A DNA stretch of 64,000 nucleotides from PFJX01 sp044227325 (lineage in GTDB: Bacteria; Pseudomonadota; Gammaproteobacteria; Burkholderiales; Thiobacillaceae). Within the stretch, counting starts at the first letter, position 1. Each line of letters begins with the position of its first letter. The notes beneath the pieces were generated by a model. It was not told where the DNA came from, did not search any database, and saw only the letters and a program-made list of their open reading frames with translations. The position numbers and the translations under genes were made by a program. The stretch spans positions 285,747-349,746 of the forward strand of contig JBGAFI010000003.1 of NCBI GenBank assembly GCA_044227325.1, in the 5' to 3' direction. Positions 15,535 through 24,090 of the stretch are shown piece after piece.

Positions 15535-16320
15535 TCAGACGGCGGAGAGTTCTCGCCGATCCGGTGTCAGGCCGCGCAGGAATTTCAGCACGGGCAGGGT
15601 GGAGGCGCTTTCCAGCGCGGTGTAGCCGCCGCTGGTTTCCTTGTCCAGGTCGGCGCCGGCTTCCACCAGGCGCTTGAGGATTTCCAGCTTGCCGGTGGAG
15701 GCGGCATAGATGGCGCAGGTCGCGCCGTTCACGTTCTGGTTGTCCACGTTGCCGCCCTGGGCGATGAGCAGGGAAACCAGATCCGGATCGCCGTGCACGC
15801 AGGCGAACCAGAGGGCGTGGTGCAGGTCGTCGTTGACGTGGTTGGGGTCGGCGCCGAGCGCGAGCAGTTCTTCCACCAGGGCGCGTTCCCCCTTCAGGGC
15901 CGCGAGCATCAGGGGGGACATGCCGCTGTCGATGCGGGCATGGATGTTGTCGACGGGAAAGCCGAGTCCGGCGAGCCAGGCGGCCAGCGCGGGCGAGGGC
16001 GCGGCCACGGCCGGCGCGGCATGCATGAACCGCTCCCAGCCCTGCCAGCCGCCCACCAGGTTGTAGACCCGGGTGAAGCCCAATCCGGAGATCAGCTTGC
16101 AGACTTCCTTGCTGCTGTTGCCCCGGTAGCAGTACACCAGGATGGGGCGCTGGCGTTGGCGCGCGCGGATCAACTGGCCCAGGGCGGCGTCGCTGATGGG
16201 TTGGGCGTCGTCCAGGTGGCCGCGCGCGTAACTGGCGCTATCCCGGGTGTCGAAGATGACCAGATCGCTTTCGCCACGCAGGGTGGCGACTTGGTCCGGG
16301 GTCAGGTCTTGGTAGCTCAT
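15535..16320 (-). CDS. Rhodanese-ankyrin repeat fusion protein
   Basis: The 261-aa protein joins a rhodanese domain (residues about 5-100: LVIFDTRDSASYARGHL and the active-site loop ILVYCYRGNSSKEV, catalytic Cys in CYRGNS) to ankyrin repeats (about 125-250: GMSPLMLAALKGERALVEELLALGADPN, and NGATCAIYAASTGKLEILKRLVEAGADLD). It has no signal peptide, so it is cytoplasmic. Rhodanese carries persulfide sulfur; ankyrins bind partner proteins, so it may deliver sulfane sulfur to a specific partner. A longer reading upstream of ATG 16320 is non-coding in character. The start overlaps the end of the 82-aa gene by 4 bp, so the two are translationally coupled. Confidence 0.88.
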   Translation of the reverse strand: MSYQDLTPDQVATLRGESDLVIFDTRDSASYARGHLDDAQPISDAALGQLIRARQRQRPILVYCYRGNSSKEVCKLISGLGFTRVYNLVGGWQGWERFMHAAPAVAAPSPALAAWLAGLGFPVDNIHARIDSGMSPLMLAALKGERALVEELLALGADPNHVNDDLHHALWFACVHGDPDLVSLLIAQGGNVDNQNVNGATCAIYAASTGKLEILKRLVEAGADLDKETSGGYTALESASTLPVLKFLRGLTPDRRELSAV

Positions 16321-16565
16321 GGGGTTTCCTTGTGTGTCGCCGGCGCGCTCGCCTTGCTTGCGTCCCAGAGCCGCTTGAAGCGCAGGTCCAGTTCGGACAG
16401 TTCCCGGTCCGTGGCTTCCAGGTGGCGCATGCCTTCCCGGAACGGTGTGGCGCCGCTCTCCAGTGCTCGTTTCGCCGCTTCGCGTTGTGCCCAGACCTGG
16501 GCGATGCGGTCTTTCAGGCCCTGGATTTCCGTATCGACGTCGTCGCGGGCAGACTCCGGATTCAT
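16317..16565 (-). CDS. Small coiled-coil protein coupled to the rhodanese-ankyrin gene
   Basis: The 82-aa product is highly charged and helical (EIQGLKDRIAQVWAQREAAKRALESG..., LEATDRELSELDLRFKRLWD), consistent with a short coiled coil. Its stop overlaps the ATG of the rhodanese-ankyrin gene by 4 bp (ATGA), so the two are one operon and likely made in similar amounts. No family is recognised; it may be a binding partner of the ankyrin repeats, which is inference. Confidence 0.7.
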   Translation of the reverse strand: MNPESARDDVDTEIQGLKDRIAQVWAQREAAKRALESGATPFREGMRHLEATDRELSELDLRFKRLWDASKASAPATHKETP

Positions 16566-17006
16566 TGGCGGTTCGCGCTCGTGTTGAGAATGACTGGCAA
16601 GCGCAATTCCCGTACCAGTCGGACAAAGTCGCCTAACCCGCTGTTAACAGAAGGTTTTTTCTTGCCCTGGCGCGGCCCGGGCAAGTGCGTTTCGAGTCCT
16701 TGGCGGCAAATTGTGGCGAAGCCGACAGGGCGGGTACCGGCAATCCCCGAAGCCGATCCCGGATCGGGGCGGGGGGCGGGATCGGTAAGTGGCCTGGCGC
16801 AGGCGCATGTTACCGGTGCCCGGGCTGGGGCCGGCCGGCGCCGATGCCGCTCAGCGCAAGGACGCCGGCGGGATCGGCATATCGAGGGCGCGCGAACTTG
16901 GACAGGCGCGGGGGAAATGCCGATGGACGGCGAAAACCGTGCGTAAGGGAATGCCGGTGCCGGCATCCCTGGGTTAGCATCCGCCCAACTCGCGAGGAGA
17001 CGAACG
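16566..17006. other. 441-bp divergent gap, no gene, with a hairpin before psiE
   Basis: No supported gene. The gap separates the minus-strand pair from the psiE-like gene. At 16946-16970 a hairpin can form (AGGGAATGCCGG and CCGGCATCCCT with a TG loop and one bulged A), ending 36 bp before the psiE start. It may be a 5' leader structure or a repeat; there is no T run. Confidence 0.5.
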
Positions 17007-17405
17007 ATGCGCCGGAACAAGTTCACGCACCATGCCCAGACCGTCCTGGGCTTCATCGAGTATCTGGGCCTGACGGTGATCACCATCGCCACGGTGATGG
17101 CGGGGATCGGCGAGGTCAACACCATGCTCGGTGCCGGCGCGGTCACCCTGGCGGACCTGCTGCTGATGTTCCTCTATCTGGAAATCCTGGCCATGGTGGG
17201 GGTGTATTTCGAGTCCGGCAAACTGCCCGTGCAGTTCCCCATCTACATCGCCATCGTCGCCCTGGCCCGTTACCTGGTGCTGGACCTGAAGAACCTGGAC
17301 CAGTGGCACATGCTCGGCGTGGCTTCCTCGGTGCTCCTGCTGACCCTGGCGGTGCTGGCCATTCGCTACGGCCACGTGAAGCTGCCCTACGGCGAGAAGG
17401 ATTAG
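17007..17405 (+). CDS. PsiE-family (phosphate-starvation-inducible) membrane protein
   Basis: The 132-aa protein has four predicted membrane helices (about residues 17-37, 46-63, 73-91 and 102-120). The motifs LLLMFLYLEILAMVGVYFESGKLPVQFPIYIAIVALAR and ARYLVLDLKN are those of the PsiE / DUF4149-like family whose E. coli member is induced by phosphate starvation. Its molecular function is unknown. CGAGGAG upstream supports ATG 17007. The next gene is convergent. Confidence 0.85.
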   Translation: MRRNKFTHHAQTVLGFIEYLGLTVITIATVMAGIGEVNTMLGAGAVTLADLLLMFLYLEILAMVGVYFESGKLPVQFPIYIAIVALARYLVLDLKNLDQWHMLGVASSVLLLTLAVLAIRYGHVKLPYGEKD

Positions 17406-17424
17406 CCGTTCCCGCGGACGGCGG

Positions 17425-20400
17425 TCAGCGCCGGTTGACCTTCCGGACCAGCCGGGCGGCTTCTTCGAACGGCATGGGTTTGGCCAGCAGATAGCCTTGC
17501 TGCATGTCGCAGCCCTGGCTCATGAGGAATGCCTTCTGTTCCGGGGTTTCCACCCCTTCCGCGAGCACGTTCAGATTGAGCGAATGGCCCAGGGCGATGA
17601 TGGCCCGGGTGATGGCCGCATCCTCGATGTCGTCGGGCAGGTCGCGCACGAACACGCGGTCGATCTTGAGGGTCGAGACCGGCAACTTCTTCAGGTAGCC
17701 CAGGTTGGAATAGCCGCTGCCGAAATCGTCGATGGCCAGGCGCACGCCCAGGCGGTCGAGCTCGTGCAGCATGGCGATGCTTTCCTCGCCCCGGCGCATG
17801 GCGGAGCTCTCGGTGATCTCCAGTTCCAGGAATTTGGGCAACAGGCCGGTTTCCGCCAGCACGCGCTTGACCCGGTTGACCGGATCGCCGCGCTGCAATT
17901 CGAGGGGCGAGAGGTTCACCGCGACGGTCAATTGTTCGCCGCACAGCTTCATGCAGCGCAATATCTCGCGGCAGGCGGTTTCCAGAACCCATTCGCCGAT
18001 GGGCAGGATCAGGCCGGTTTCCTCGGCCAGCGGGATGAACTGGTCGGGCGGGATCAGGCCCAGATCCGGGTGGCGCCAGCGCAGCAGCGCCTCCATGGCG
18101 GTGACGCGGCCGCAGGCGAGGCTCATCTGCGGCTGGTAGTGCAATTCGAATTCGTTCCGGGCCAGGGCGCGGTGCAGCGCGGCTTCCAGGCTGAAGCGCT
18201 GGAAGGCGGCCACGGATTGCTCGCGGGTGTAGAACTGGTAGCTGTTGCGGCCGCCCTCCTTGGCCCGGTACATGGCCGTGTCGGCGTGCTTGATCAGGGT
18301 TTCCGCGTCGCCGCCGTCCTCCGGGTGCAGGCTGATGCCGATGCTGGCGGAGAGGAAGATGTCGTGGCCGGCGATATGGTAGGGCTGGCTCAGGAGCAGC
18401 AGCAGTTCCCGGGCCAGATTCGCCGCCTGCTGTTCGCTGGAGATGTCCTCCATGAGCAGGATGAATTCGTCGCCGCCCAGGCGCGACAGGGTGTCCTCCG
18501 CCCGCAGGCGTTTCTGGATGCGCTCCGCCACCGCCATGAGCAATTCGTCGCCGGTCTGGTGGCCGAGGGTGTCGTTGATGTTCTTGAAGCGGTCCAGATC
18601 GATGAACAGCAGGGCGAAGCGGCTGCCGGAGCGGGACGAGCGCCGGATCGCGTGGTTGATCCGGTCCAATAGCAGCAGGCGGTTGGGCAGGCTGGTCAGC
18701 GCGTCGTGGTAGGCGAGCCGGTTGAGCTCCTCCTCGGAACGTTTCACGGTGGTGATGTCGGAGAACACGCCGACGTAATGGCTGATCCGGTGTTGCTCGT
18801 CGAGCACCACGCTGATGGTCAGCCACTGCGGGTAGATGCTGCCGGATTTGCGCTTGTTCCAGATTTCGCCGCGCCAACTGCCCCGGCTGTGCAGTTCGTC
18901 CCACATTCCCTTGTAGAACTCGGCGTCGTGGCGGCCGGATTGCATGATGTTGGGGCTGAGGCCGAGGATTTCCTCCTCGGAATAACCGGTGATGTCCGAA
19001 AAGGCGCGATTGATGGCGATGATGCGGGATTCGGCGTCGGTGATGACCACGCCCTCGACGGTGTTCTCGAACACGGCCGCCGCCTGGCGCAGCTTTTCCT
19101 CGCGCATGCGGTGCTCGGTCACGTCCGCGTGGGTGCCGATCATGCGTTTCGGCATGCCGTCCGCGAAGCGCTCCATGACCTTGCCGCGCGAGAGTATCCA
19201 CTTCCAGCCGCCGTCCTTGCAGAGCATGCGGTGTTCCACTTCCAGGATGGGCGTTTCGCCGCGGAAGTGGGCTTCCACCTTTGCGTAGGCCTTGGCGAGA
19301 TCCTCCTCGTGCACCCGCTTGCGCCATTCCTCGAACTGGTTGGCGATCTCGTCGTCGCGGTAGCCCAGCATGGCCTTCCATCCCGGCGAAAAATAGATCG
19401 TGTCGGTGGCGATGTCCCAATCCCATACGCCATGCTCCAATCCCTCCAGGGCGAATTGCCAGCGCGTCTCGCTTGCCTTCAGGGCCGCCTCGACACGCTT
19501 GCTTTCGCTCAGGTCGCTGACGAAGGCGAAGGCGCGTTCCGCGGCGCCCGCGCTGTCGCGATGGGTCGTGGCGTGGAAGAAAGTCGGCACCTGGGAGCCG
19601 TCCTTGCGGGTCAGCGCGATTTCGTAATCGCGATGGAACGAGCTGTCGATGCGGGACATCTGCGTCTCCAGGATGGCCCGGTTTTCGCCGTCGACGAAGT
19701 CCGTGGGCCGGCGTCCCAGCATCTCGCCGTGGCGATAGCCCAGCATCTGGCAGAGCGCATCGTTGACGTCGAAGATGCGCTGGTCCTGGTCGATCATGAC
19801 GAAGCCTTCCGCCGCCGTGTCGATGATGCGGCGATACAGGGCCTCGCTTTCCCGCACCGCCGTCTCGGCGCGGATGCGGTCCGTGATGTCGTGGATGATG
19901 GAAAACAGCAGGGTGTGGCCGTTGTCGACGATGGGGGAGGAGTGCACTTCCACCGTGCGGATGTCGCCGCCCGCCAGGCGATGGGGGAAGACGAAGTAAT
20001 TGCGCGCTTCGGACATGGCGCGCTTGCGCTCGGCGCGGATCTGGTCGGACGGCAGGGTGTTGATGGCGTTGATGTTCAGGCCGGTTAGTTCCGACCACGT
20101 GTAGCCGTAGAAGCGGCAGGCCGCCGCGTTCGCGTCCAGGATACGGCCGCTGTCTGGCTCGATCAGCAGCATGACCGAATCGTGGTGCTGGAACAGGGTG
20201 TGGAAGCGGGTTTCGTTGTCGCGCAGCGCCTGTTCGCGCAATCGGCATTCCGTGACATCCAGGCCGAAACTGCGGATTTCCACGAGTCCGCCCGTGGTGT
20301 CGAAGATGCCCAGGTTGCGCCAGGAGAACCAGCGGGTGCCGTTTTCGGTTTCCACCGCCCATTCCGTCTCGTGGTGGCGCTGGTTGGCCAGCAGATTGTC

Positions 20401-20613
20401 CAGGGTGGCCTGCAGGTGGCCCGTCGCGCCGGCCTGGAAACGCGGCGTCAGAATGTCCGGAAGACGCCCGCCCAGCAGGTTCGGAATCTCCATGCCCAAT
20501 GCCTGCGCGCAACTCCGGTTGGCATAGCGGACGACCCGGTCCGGGCGCCAGAAAAGCACCATTTCCCGGAGGGAATCCAGCATGTCGAGATCGGGGGAGG
20601 GGAAACGGTTCAT
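17425..20613 (-). CDS. Multi-PAS GGDEF-EAL cyclic-di-GMP protein
   Basis: The 1062-aa soluble protein has about five tandem PAS/PAC units in the first 630 residues (for example FDVNDALCQMLGYRHGEMLG, IYFSPGWKAMLGYRDDEI, IIAINRAFSDITGYSEEEILGL), a GGDEF domain (about 645-800, intact RLGGDEF) and an EAL domain (about 810-1055, MEALLRWRH, ELEITES, AIDDFGSGYSNL, ILAEGVET). Both enzyme motifs look intact, so it may make or degrade c-di-GMP depending on PAS input. There are no membrane spans. It is monocistronic and divergent from chrB. Confidence 0.93.
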   Translation of the reverse strand: MNRFPSPDLDMLDSLREMVLFWRPDRVVRYANRSCAQALGMEIPNLLGGRLPDILTPRFQAGATGHLQATLDNLLANQRHHETEWAVETENGTRWFSWRNLGIFDTTGGLVEIRSFGLDVTECRLREQALRDNETRFHTLFQHHDSVMLLIEPDSGRILDANAAACRFYGYTWSELTGLNINAINTLPSDQIRAERKRAMSEARNYFVFPHRLAGGDIRTVEVHSSPIVDNGHTLLFSIIHDITDRIRAETAVRESEALYRRIIDTAAEGFVMIDQDQRIFDVNDALCQMLGYRHGEMLGRRPTDFVDGENRAILETQMSRIDSSFHRDYEIALTRKDGSQVPTFFHATTHRDSAGAAERAFAFVSDLSESKRVEAALKASETRWQFALEGLEHGVWDWDIATDTIYFSPGWKAMLGYRDDEIANQFEEWRKRVHEEDLAKAYAKVEAHFRGETPILEVEHRMLCKDGGWKWILSRGKVMERFADGMPKRMIGTHADVTEHRMREEKLRQAAAVFENTVEGVVITDAESRIIAINRAFSDITGYSEEEILGLSPNIMQSGRHDAEFYKGMWDELHSRGSWRGEIWNKRKSGSIYPQWLTISVVLDEQHRISHYVGVFSDITTVKRSEEELNRLAYHDALTSLPNRLLLLDRINHAIRRSSRSGSRFALLFIDLDRFKNINDTLGHQTGDELLMAVAERIQKRLRAEDTLSRLGGDEFILLMEDISSEQQAANLARELLLLLSQPYHIAGHDIFLSASIGISLHPEDGGDAETLIKHADTAMYRAKEGGRNSYQFYTREQSVAAFQRFSLEAALHRALARNEFELHYQPQMSLACGRVTAMEALLRWRHPDLGLIPPDQFIPLAEETGLILPIGEWVLETACREILRCMKLCGEQLTVAVNLSPLELQRGDPVNRVKRVLAETGLLPKFLELEITESSAMRRGEESIAMLHELDRLGVRLAIDDFGSGYSNLGYLKKLPVSTLKIDRVFVRDLPDDIEDAAITRAIIALGHSLNLNVLAEGVETPEQKAFLMSQGCDMQQGYLLAKPMPFEEAARLVRKVNRR

Positions 20614-20718
20614 GTTGTTAGGGCTATACAGGCTTATCGATATCGGCCGTAGTAGAAATATCTTGAACTTAAGATGTACAGTTTGTCGCTATCTACACAA
20701 AATAATGTAACAACAGTT

Positions 20719-21654
20719 ATGGATTGGCTTTTGCTGACCCTCTCCCTCCCCGCCGACAACGCGACGGCCCGGACCCGCATCTGGCGCACCCTCAGGGCTC
20801 AGGGCTGCGCCACGCTGCGCGACGGCGCCTGGCTGCTGCCGCGCCGGGACGACGCGGCAGCCGTCCTGCGGCACCAGGCCGAGGAGGCCAGGGTCGCCGG
20901 CGGCAGCGCCTGGCTGCTGGTGCTGGGCAGCCAGGGAGAGCAGGACCGGGATCTGGTGGGTTTGTTCGATCGCGCCGCCGACTACGGAGTGCTGGACGCG
21001 GAGTTGGACCGGATCGCGGCCATGGTCGGCGACGCCGCCGGGCAGATGAAGGTTCTGCGCGGATTGCGCCGGCAATACGAGCACATCGCCGCGATCGACT
21101 ATTTTCCCGGGGGGGCCCGGCAAGCCAGCGCCGAGCGGCTGGATCGGACCACCCGCCTGGTGCGGAGCCGGCTCAACCCGGGCGAGCCCGGCGCCCGGCC
21201 GGCTTCGGTCATGCGTCTGGACCGCTCCGAATATCGCAAGCAGCGCTGGGCCACCCGCCGGAACCTCTGGGTGGACCGGCTGGCCGCGGCTTGGCTGATC
21301 CGCCGCTTCATCGATCCGGAAGCCCGTTTCCTCTGGCTGGAGCGCCCGGAGGATTGCCCGGCGGACGCCCTGGGCTTCGACTTCGACGGCGCGGTTTTCA
21401 GCCACGAGGGCGATCGGGTGACCTGCGAAACCCTGCTCGCCTGCTTCGGCCTGGAAAGCGACATGGCTCTGGCCCGCATCGCCGCCATCGTCCACAGCCT
21501 GGACGTGGGCGGCAACGCGCCCGAGGCGGCGGGGTTCGCCGCGCTGCTACGGGGGCTCAAGATCCGGATCGATGACGACGACCGCTTGCTGGCGGAGGGC
21601 GGCAGGCTGCTGGACGATCTGTATTCGGCGTTCTCGGAAATGAAGCGAGCATGA
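20719..21654 (+). CDS. chrB: ChrB, chromate-responsive regulator
   Basis: The 311-aa protein has the ChrB N-terminal part (MDWLLLTLSLPADNATARTRIWRTLRAQGCATLRDGAWLLP) and the C-terminal ChrB domain (KQRWATRRNLWVDRLAAAWLIRRFIDPEARFLWL, then FDFDGAVFSHEGDRVTCETLLACFGL). ChrB proteins act as chromate-sensitive repressors of chr operons. ATG 20719 is favoured over the ATG at 20674 because it starts at the conserved MDWLLLTLS, though no good ribosome-binding site is seen. ATCTT-N6-AAGAT at about 20658-20673 could be an operator. It precedes chrA with one base between. Confidence 0.88.
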   Translation: MDWLLLTLSLPADNATARTRIWRTLRAQGCATLRDGAWLLPRRDDAAAVLRHQAEEARVAGGSAWLLVLGSQGEQDRDLVGLFDRAADYGVLDAELDRIAAMVGDAAGQMKVLRGLRRQYEHIAAIDYFPGGARQASAERLDRTTRLVRSRLNPGEPGARPASVMRLDRSEYRKQRWATRRNLWVDRLAAAWLIRRFIDPEARFLWLERPEDCPADALGFDFDGAVFSHEGDRVTCETLLACFGLESDMALARIAAIVHSLDVGGNAPEAAGFAALLRGLKIRIDDDDRLLAEGGRLLDDLYSAFSEMKRA

Positions 21655-21655
21655 A

Positions 21656-23017
21656 ATGAACGGCACACCGCCCTTGCAAGACGCCGCGCAGCCCCCCGTG
21701 GCTCCCGGTTTTCTGGAAGCCCTCGTGTACTGGCTGAAACTGGGCTTCATCAGCTTCGGCGGCCCGGCCGGGCAGATCGCCATCATGCACCAGGAGCTGG
21801 TGGAAAAACGCCGCTGGATCTCCGAGCGCCGCTTTCTGCACGCCCTCAATTTCTGCATGGTCCTGCCCGGACCCGAGGCCCAGCAACTCACCATCTACAT
21901 CGGCTGGCTGCTGCACCGGACCTGGGGGGGCATTGTCGCCGGCACGCTGTTCGTGCTGCCCTCCCTGTTCATCCTGGCCGCGCTGACCTATGTCTACCTG
22001 GCCTTCGGCGATGTCACCCTGGTCCGCGGCATGTTCAGCGGCATCAAGCCGGCGGTGGTCGCCATCGTCGTGTTCGCGGCCTGGCGCATCGGCTCCCGCG
22101 CCTTGAGGAACAAGGTGCTCTGGGCGCTGGCCGGCGCGTCCTTCATCGCCATCTTCGCCTTGAAGGTGCCTTTTCCGTACATCGTGCTGGGCGCCGGCGT
22201 GCTCGGCCTGGTCGGCGGCAAGCTCATGCCGGACAAGTTCCGGGTGGGCGGCGGCCATGGCGCCTCGGACAAGGATTACGGGCCGGCCCTGATCGACGAC
22301 GACACGCCCTTGCCGGAACACGCCCGATTCAAGCCGGGCTATCTGGCGCTGCTGGCATTGGCGGCGTTTTCCCTCTGGGGCGGCGCGATGCTGCTGCTGC
22401 CCGCCGGCACCCTGCACGACATGGGCGCGTTCTTCACCAAGGCCGCCCTGGTCACCTTCGGCGGCGCCTACGCGGTGTTGCCCTATGTCTACCAGGGCGG
22501 GGTGGAGACCCACGGCTGGCTGAGCGGCGCCCAGATGATCGACGGGCTGGCCCTGGGCGAGACCACGCCAGGTCCGCTCATCATGGTGGTGTCCTTCGTC
22601 GGTTTCGTGGGCGCCTGGAGCAAGCAGGTGTTCGGCCCGGATGCCCTGTTGCTGGCCGGTTGCGCCGGCGCCTCGGTGGCCACCTTCTTCACCTTCCTGC
22701 CCAGTTTCGTCTTCATCCTGGCCGGCGCGCCCCTGGTGGAGTCCACCCGCGGCGACCTCAAGTTCACCGCGCCGCTGACCGCCATCACCGCCGCCGTGGT
22801 GGGGGTGATCCTGAATCTGGCCTTGTTCTTCGGCTGGCACGTGCTGTGGCCGCGGGCCACGGAAGCGGCGCCCTTCGCGGGCGCGTTCGCGGGCTTCCAC
22901 GCGCTGATCTCCGTCGCCGCCTTCGTCGCGCTGTGGAAGTACAAGCAGGACATCATGCGAGTCATCGCCGCCTGCGCCCTGCTGGGCCTCGCCCACACCT
23001 TCGCCACGGGGGGCTGA
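21656..23017 (+). CDS. chrA: ChrA, chromate efflux transporter
   Basis: The 453-aa inner-membrane protein carries the two duplicated CHR domains of long-chain ChrA: the first around FWLKLGFISFGGPAGQIAIMHQELVEKRRW and LPGPEAQQLTIYIGW, the second around ALVTFGGAYAVLPYV and DGLALGETTPGPLIMVVSFVGFVGAW. It is expected to export chromate (and possibly sulfate) using the proton gradient. ATG 21656 lies one base after the chrB stop, so the genes are coupled. Resistance is in keeping with an organism that handles sulfur oxyanions, which chromate mimics. Confidence 0.95.
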   Translation: MNGTPPLQDAAQPPVAPGFLEALVYWLKLGFISFGGPAGQIAIMHQELVEKRRWISERRFLHALNFCMVLPGPEAQQLTIYIGWLLHRTWGGIVAGTLFVLPSLFILAALTYVYLAFGDVTLVRGMFSGIKPAVVAIVVFAAWRIGSRALRNKVLWALAGASFIAIFALKVPFPYIVLGAGVLGLVGGKLMPDKFRVGGGHGASDKDYGPALIDDDTPLPEHARFKPGYLALLALAAFSLWGGAMLLLPAGTLHDMGAFFTKAALVTFGGAYAVLPYVYQGGVETHGWLSGAQMIDGLALGETTPGPLIMVVSFVGFVGAWSKQVFGPDALLLAGCAGASVATFFTFLPSFVFILAGAPLVESTRGDLKFTAPLTAITAAVVGVILNLALFFGWHVLWPRATEAAPFAGAFAGFHALISVAAFVALWKYKQDIMRVIAACALLGLAHTFATGG

Positions 23018-23043
23018 GCGAAGGGCCGGGAAGGGCCGGGGGG

Positions 23044-23886
23044 TCAGATGTTCTTCACCACCAGCACCGGACATTTGGCGTGGGTCACCACCTGCTGGGA
23101 CACGCTGCCCATCAGGATGCGGTCCAGGCCGGTGCGGCCATGGCTGCCCAGGACGATGAGGTCGCAATCGTTGTCGCGGGCGGCCTGGATGATGGTGTCG
23201 GCGGGCTTGCCCTCCAGGGCCACGCTGTCGGCGGCGACGCCGTCCTGGCGCAACAGGTCGCGCACCCGGTCGGCCAGGGGCTTGACCAGTTCGCAGGAGA
23301 GGTCGTCGCTGGCGCACACCGCCAGCACGGTCAGCGGCAGGCCGCAGCGCTTGGCCAGGTTGCCGGCGGCGACGGCGGCGGCATCGGCGTAGCGGGAGCC
23401 GTCCACCGCCACCAGGATGCCGTTTTCCCACAGCGTCGCTTCCTGGGGTACCACCAGCACGCTGCATTTCACATGGCCGACGACCCGCGCGGCGGCCTCG
23501 CCCAGGACCAGCCGTTCCAGCCAATGCACGCCGCGCCGGCCCATGACCACCAGATCGGCCTGGCTGTCCTCGGCCTGGTTGGCGATCTCCTTGACCGGCT
23601 CCTCGCCGTAGCGCAATACCGGCGCGCAGTTGACGCAGGCGGTGCCGGCCTGCTCCTCCACCCCGCGCAGGATTTCCCGGCCCTGTTCCTCGGTTTGCTG
23701 CACGCCGCCCGGGTTGAACATGGCATAGCTGGGGTCGGTCTTGGCCATGTGCATGACGGTGAGGTGGGCGCCGCAGCGGCTGCTCAGCTTGAGCGCGACA
23801 CGCACGGCGCCGGCGCTCACGTCGCTGCCGTCGGTGGCGAGCAGGATGTTGTCGAAGCGGGCGATGGGGGAAAGCTGGGCCGACAT
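23044..23886 (-). CDS. Tandem universal stress protein (UspA)
   Basis: The 280-aa protein has two Usp domains. The first starts FDNILLATDGSDVSAGAVRVALKL; the second (about residue 150 on) starts NGILVAVDGSRYADAAAVAAGNLA and ends DLIVLGSHGRTGLDRILMGSVSQQVVTHAKCPVLVVKNI, which holds the ATP-binding G-x2-G-x9-G-S/T pattern. It is set at ATG 23886 since AGGAGA precedes it. It is convergent with chrA. Usp proteins support survival under starvation or energy stress. Confidence 0.92.
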   Translation of the reverse strand: MSAQLSPIARFDNILLATDGSDVSAGAVRVALKLSSRCGAHLTVMHMAKTDPSYAMFNPGGVQQTEEQGREILRGVEEQAGTACVNCAPVLRYGEEPVKEIANQAEDSQADLVVMGRRGVHWLERLVLGEAAARVVGHVKCSVLVVPQEATLWENGILVAVDGSRYADAAAVAAGNLAKRCGLPLTVLAVCASDDLSCELVKPLADRVRDLLRQDGVAADSVALEGKPADTIIQAARDNDCDLIVLGSHGRTGLDRILMGSVSQQVVTHAKCPVLVVKNI

Positions 23887-24090
23887 GGTGTCTCCTGAAT
23901 GGGGAATGCTCATGGGAAGCATAGTGAATTCCGCGCCGTTTGCTTGCCGCGGGCGCGGGGCGGAACCGGCGCGGGTTGTGGCGCTTGCGCATCCGCTCCG
24001 GGAATCGGCGAGGCGCTTCCCGGGCCTGGTTGGGCGGGCGCGCTTGGGGCGCGAAAATGGCGGCTCCTTCCCGACCGCGTCGCCAGTGCC

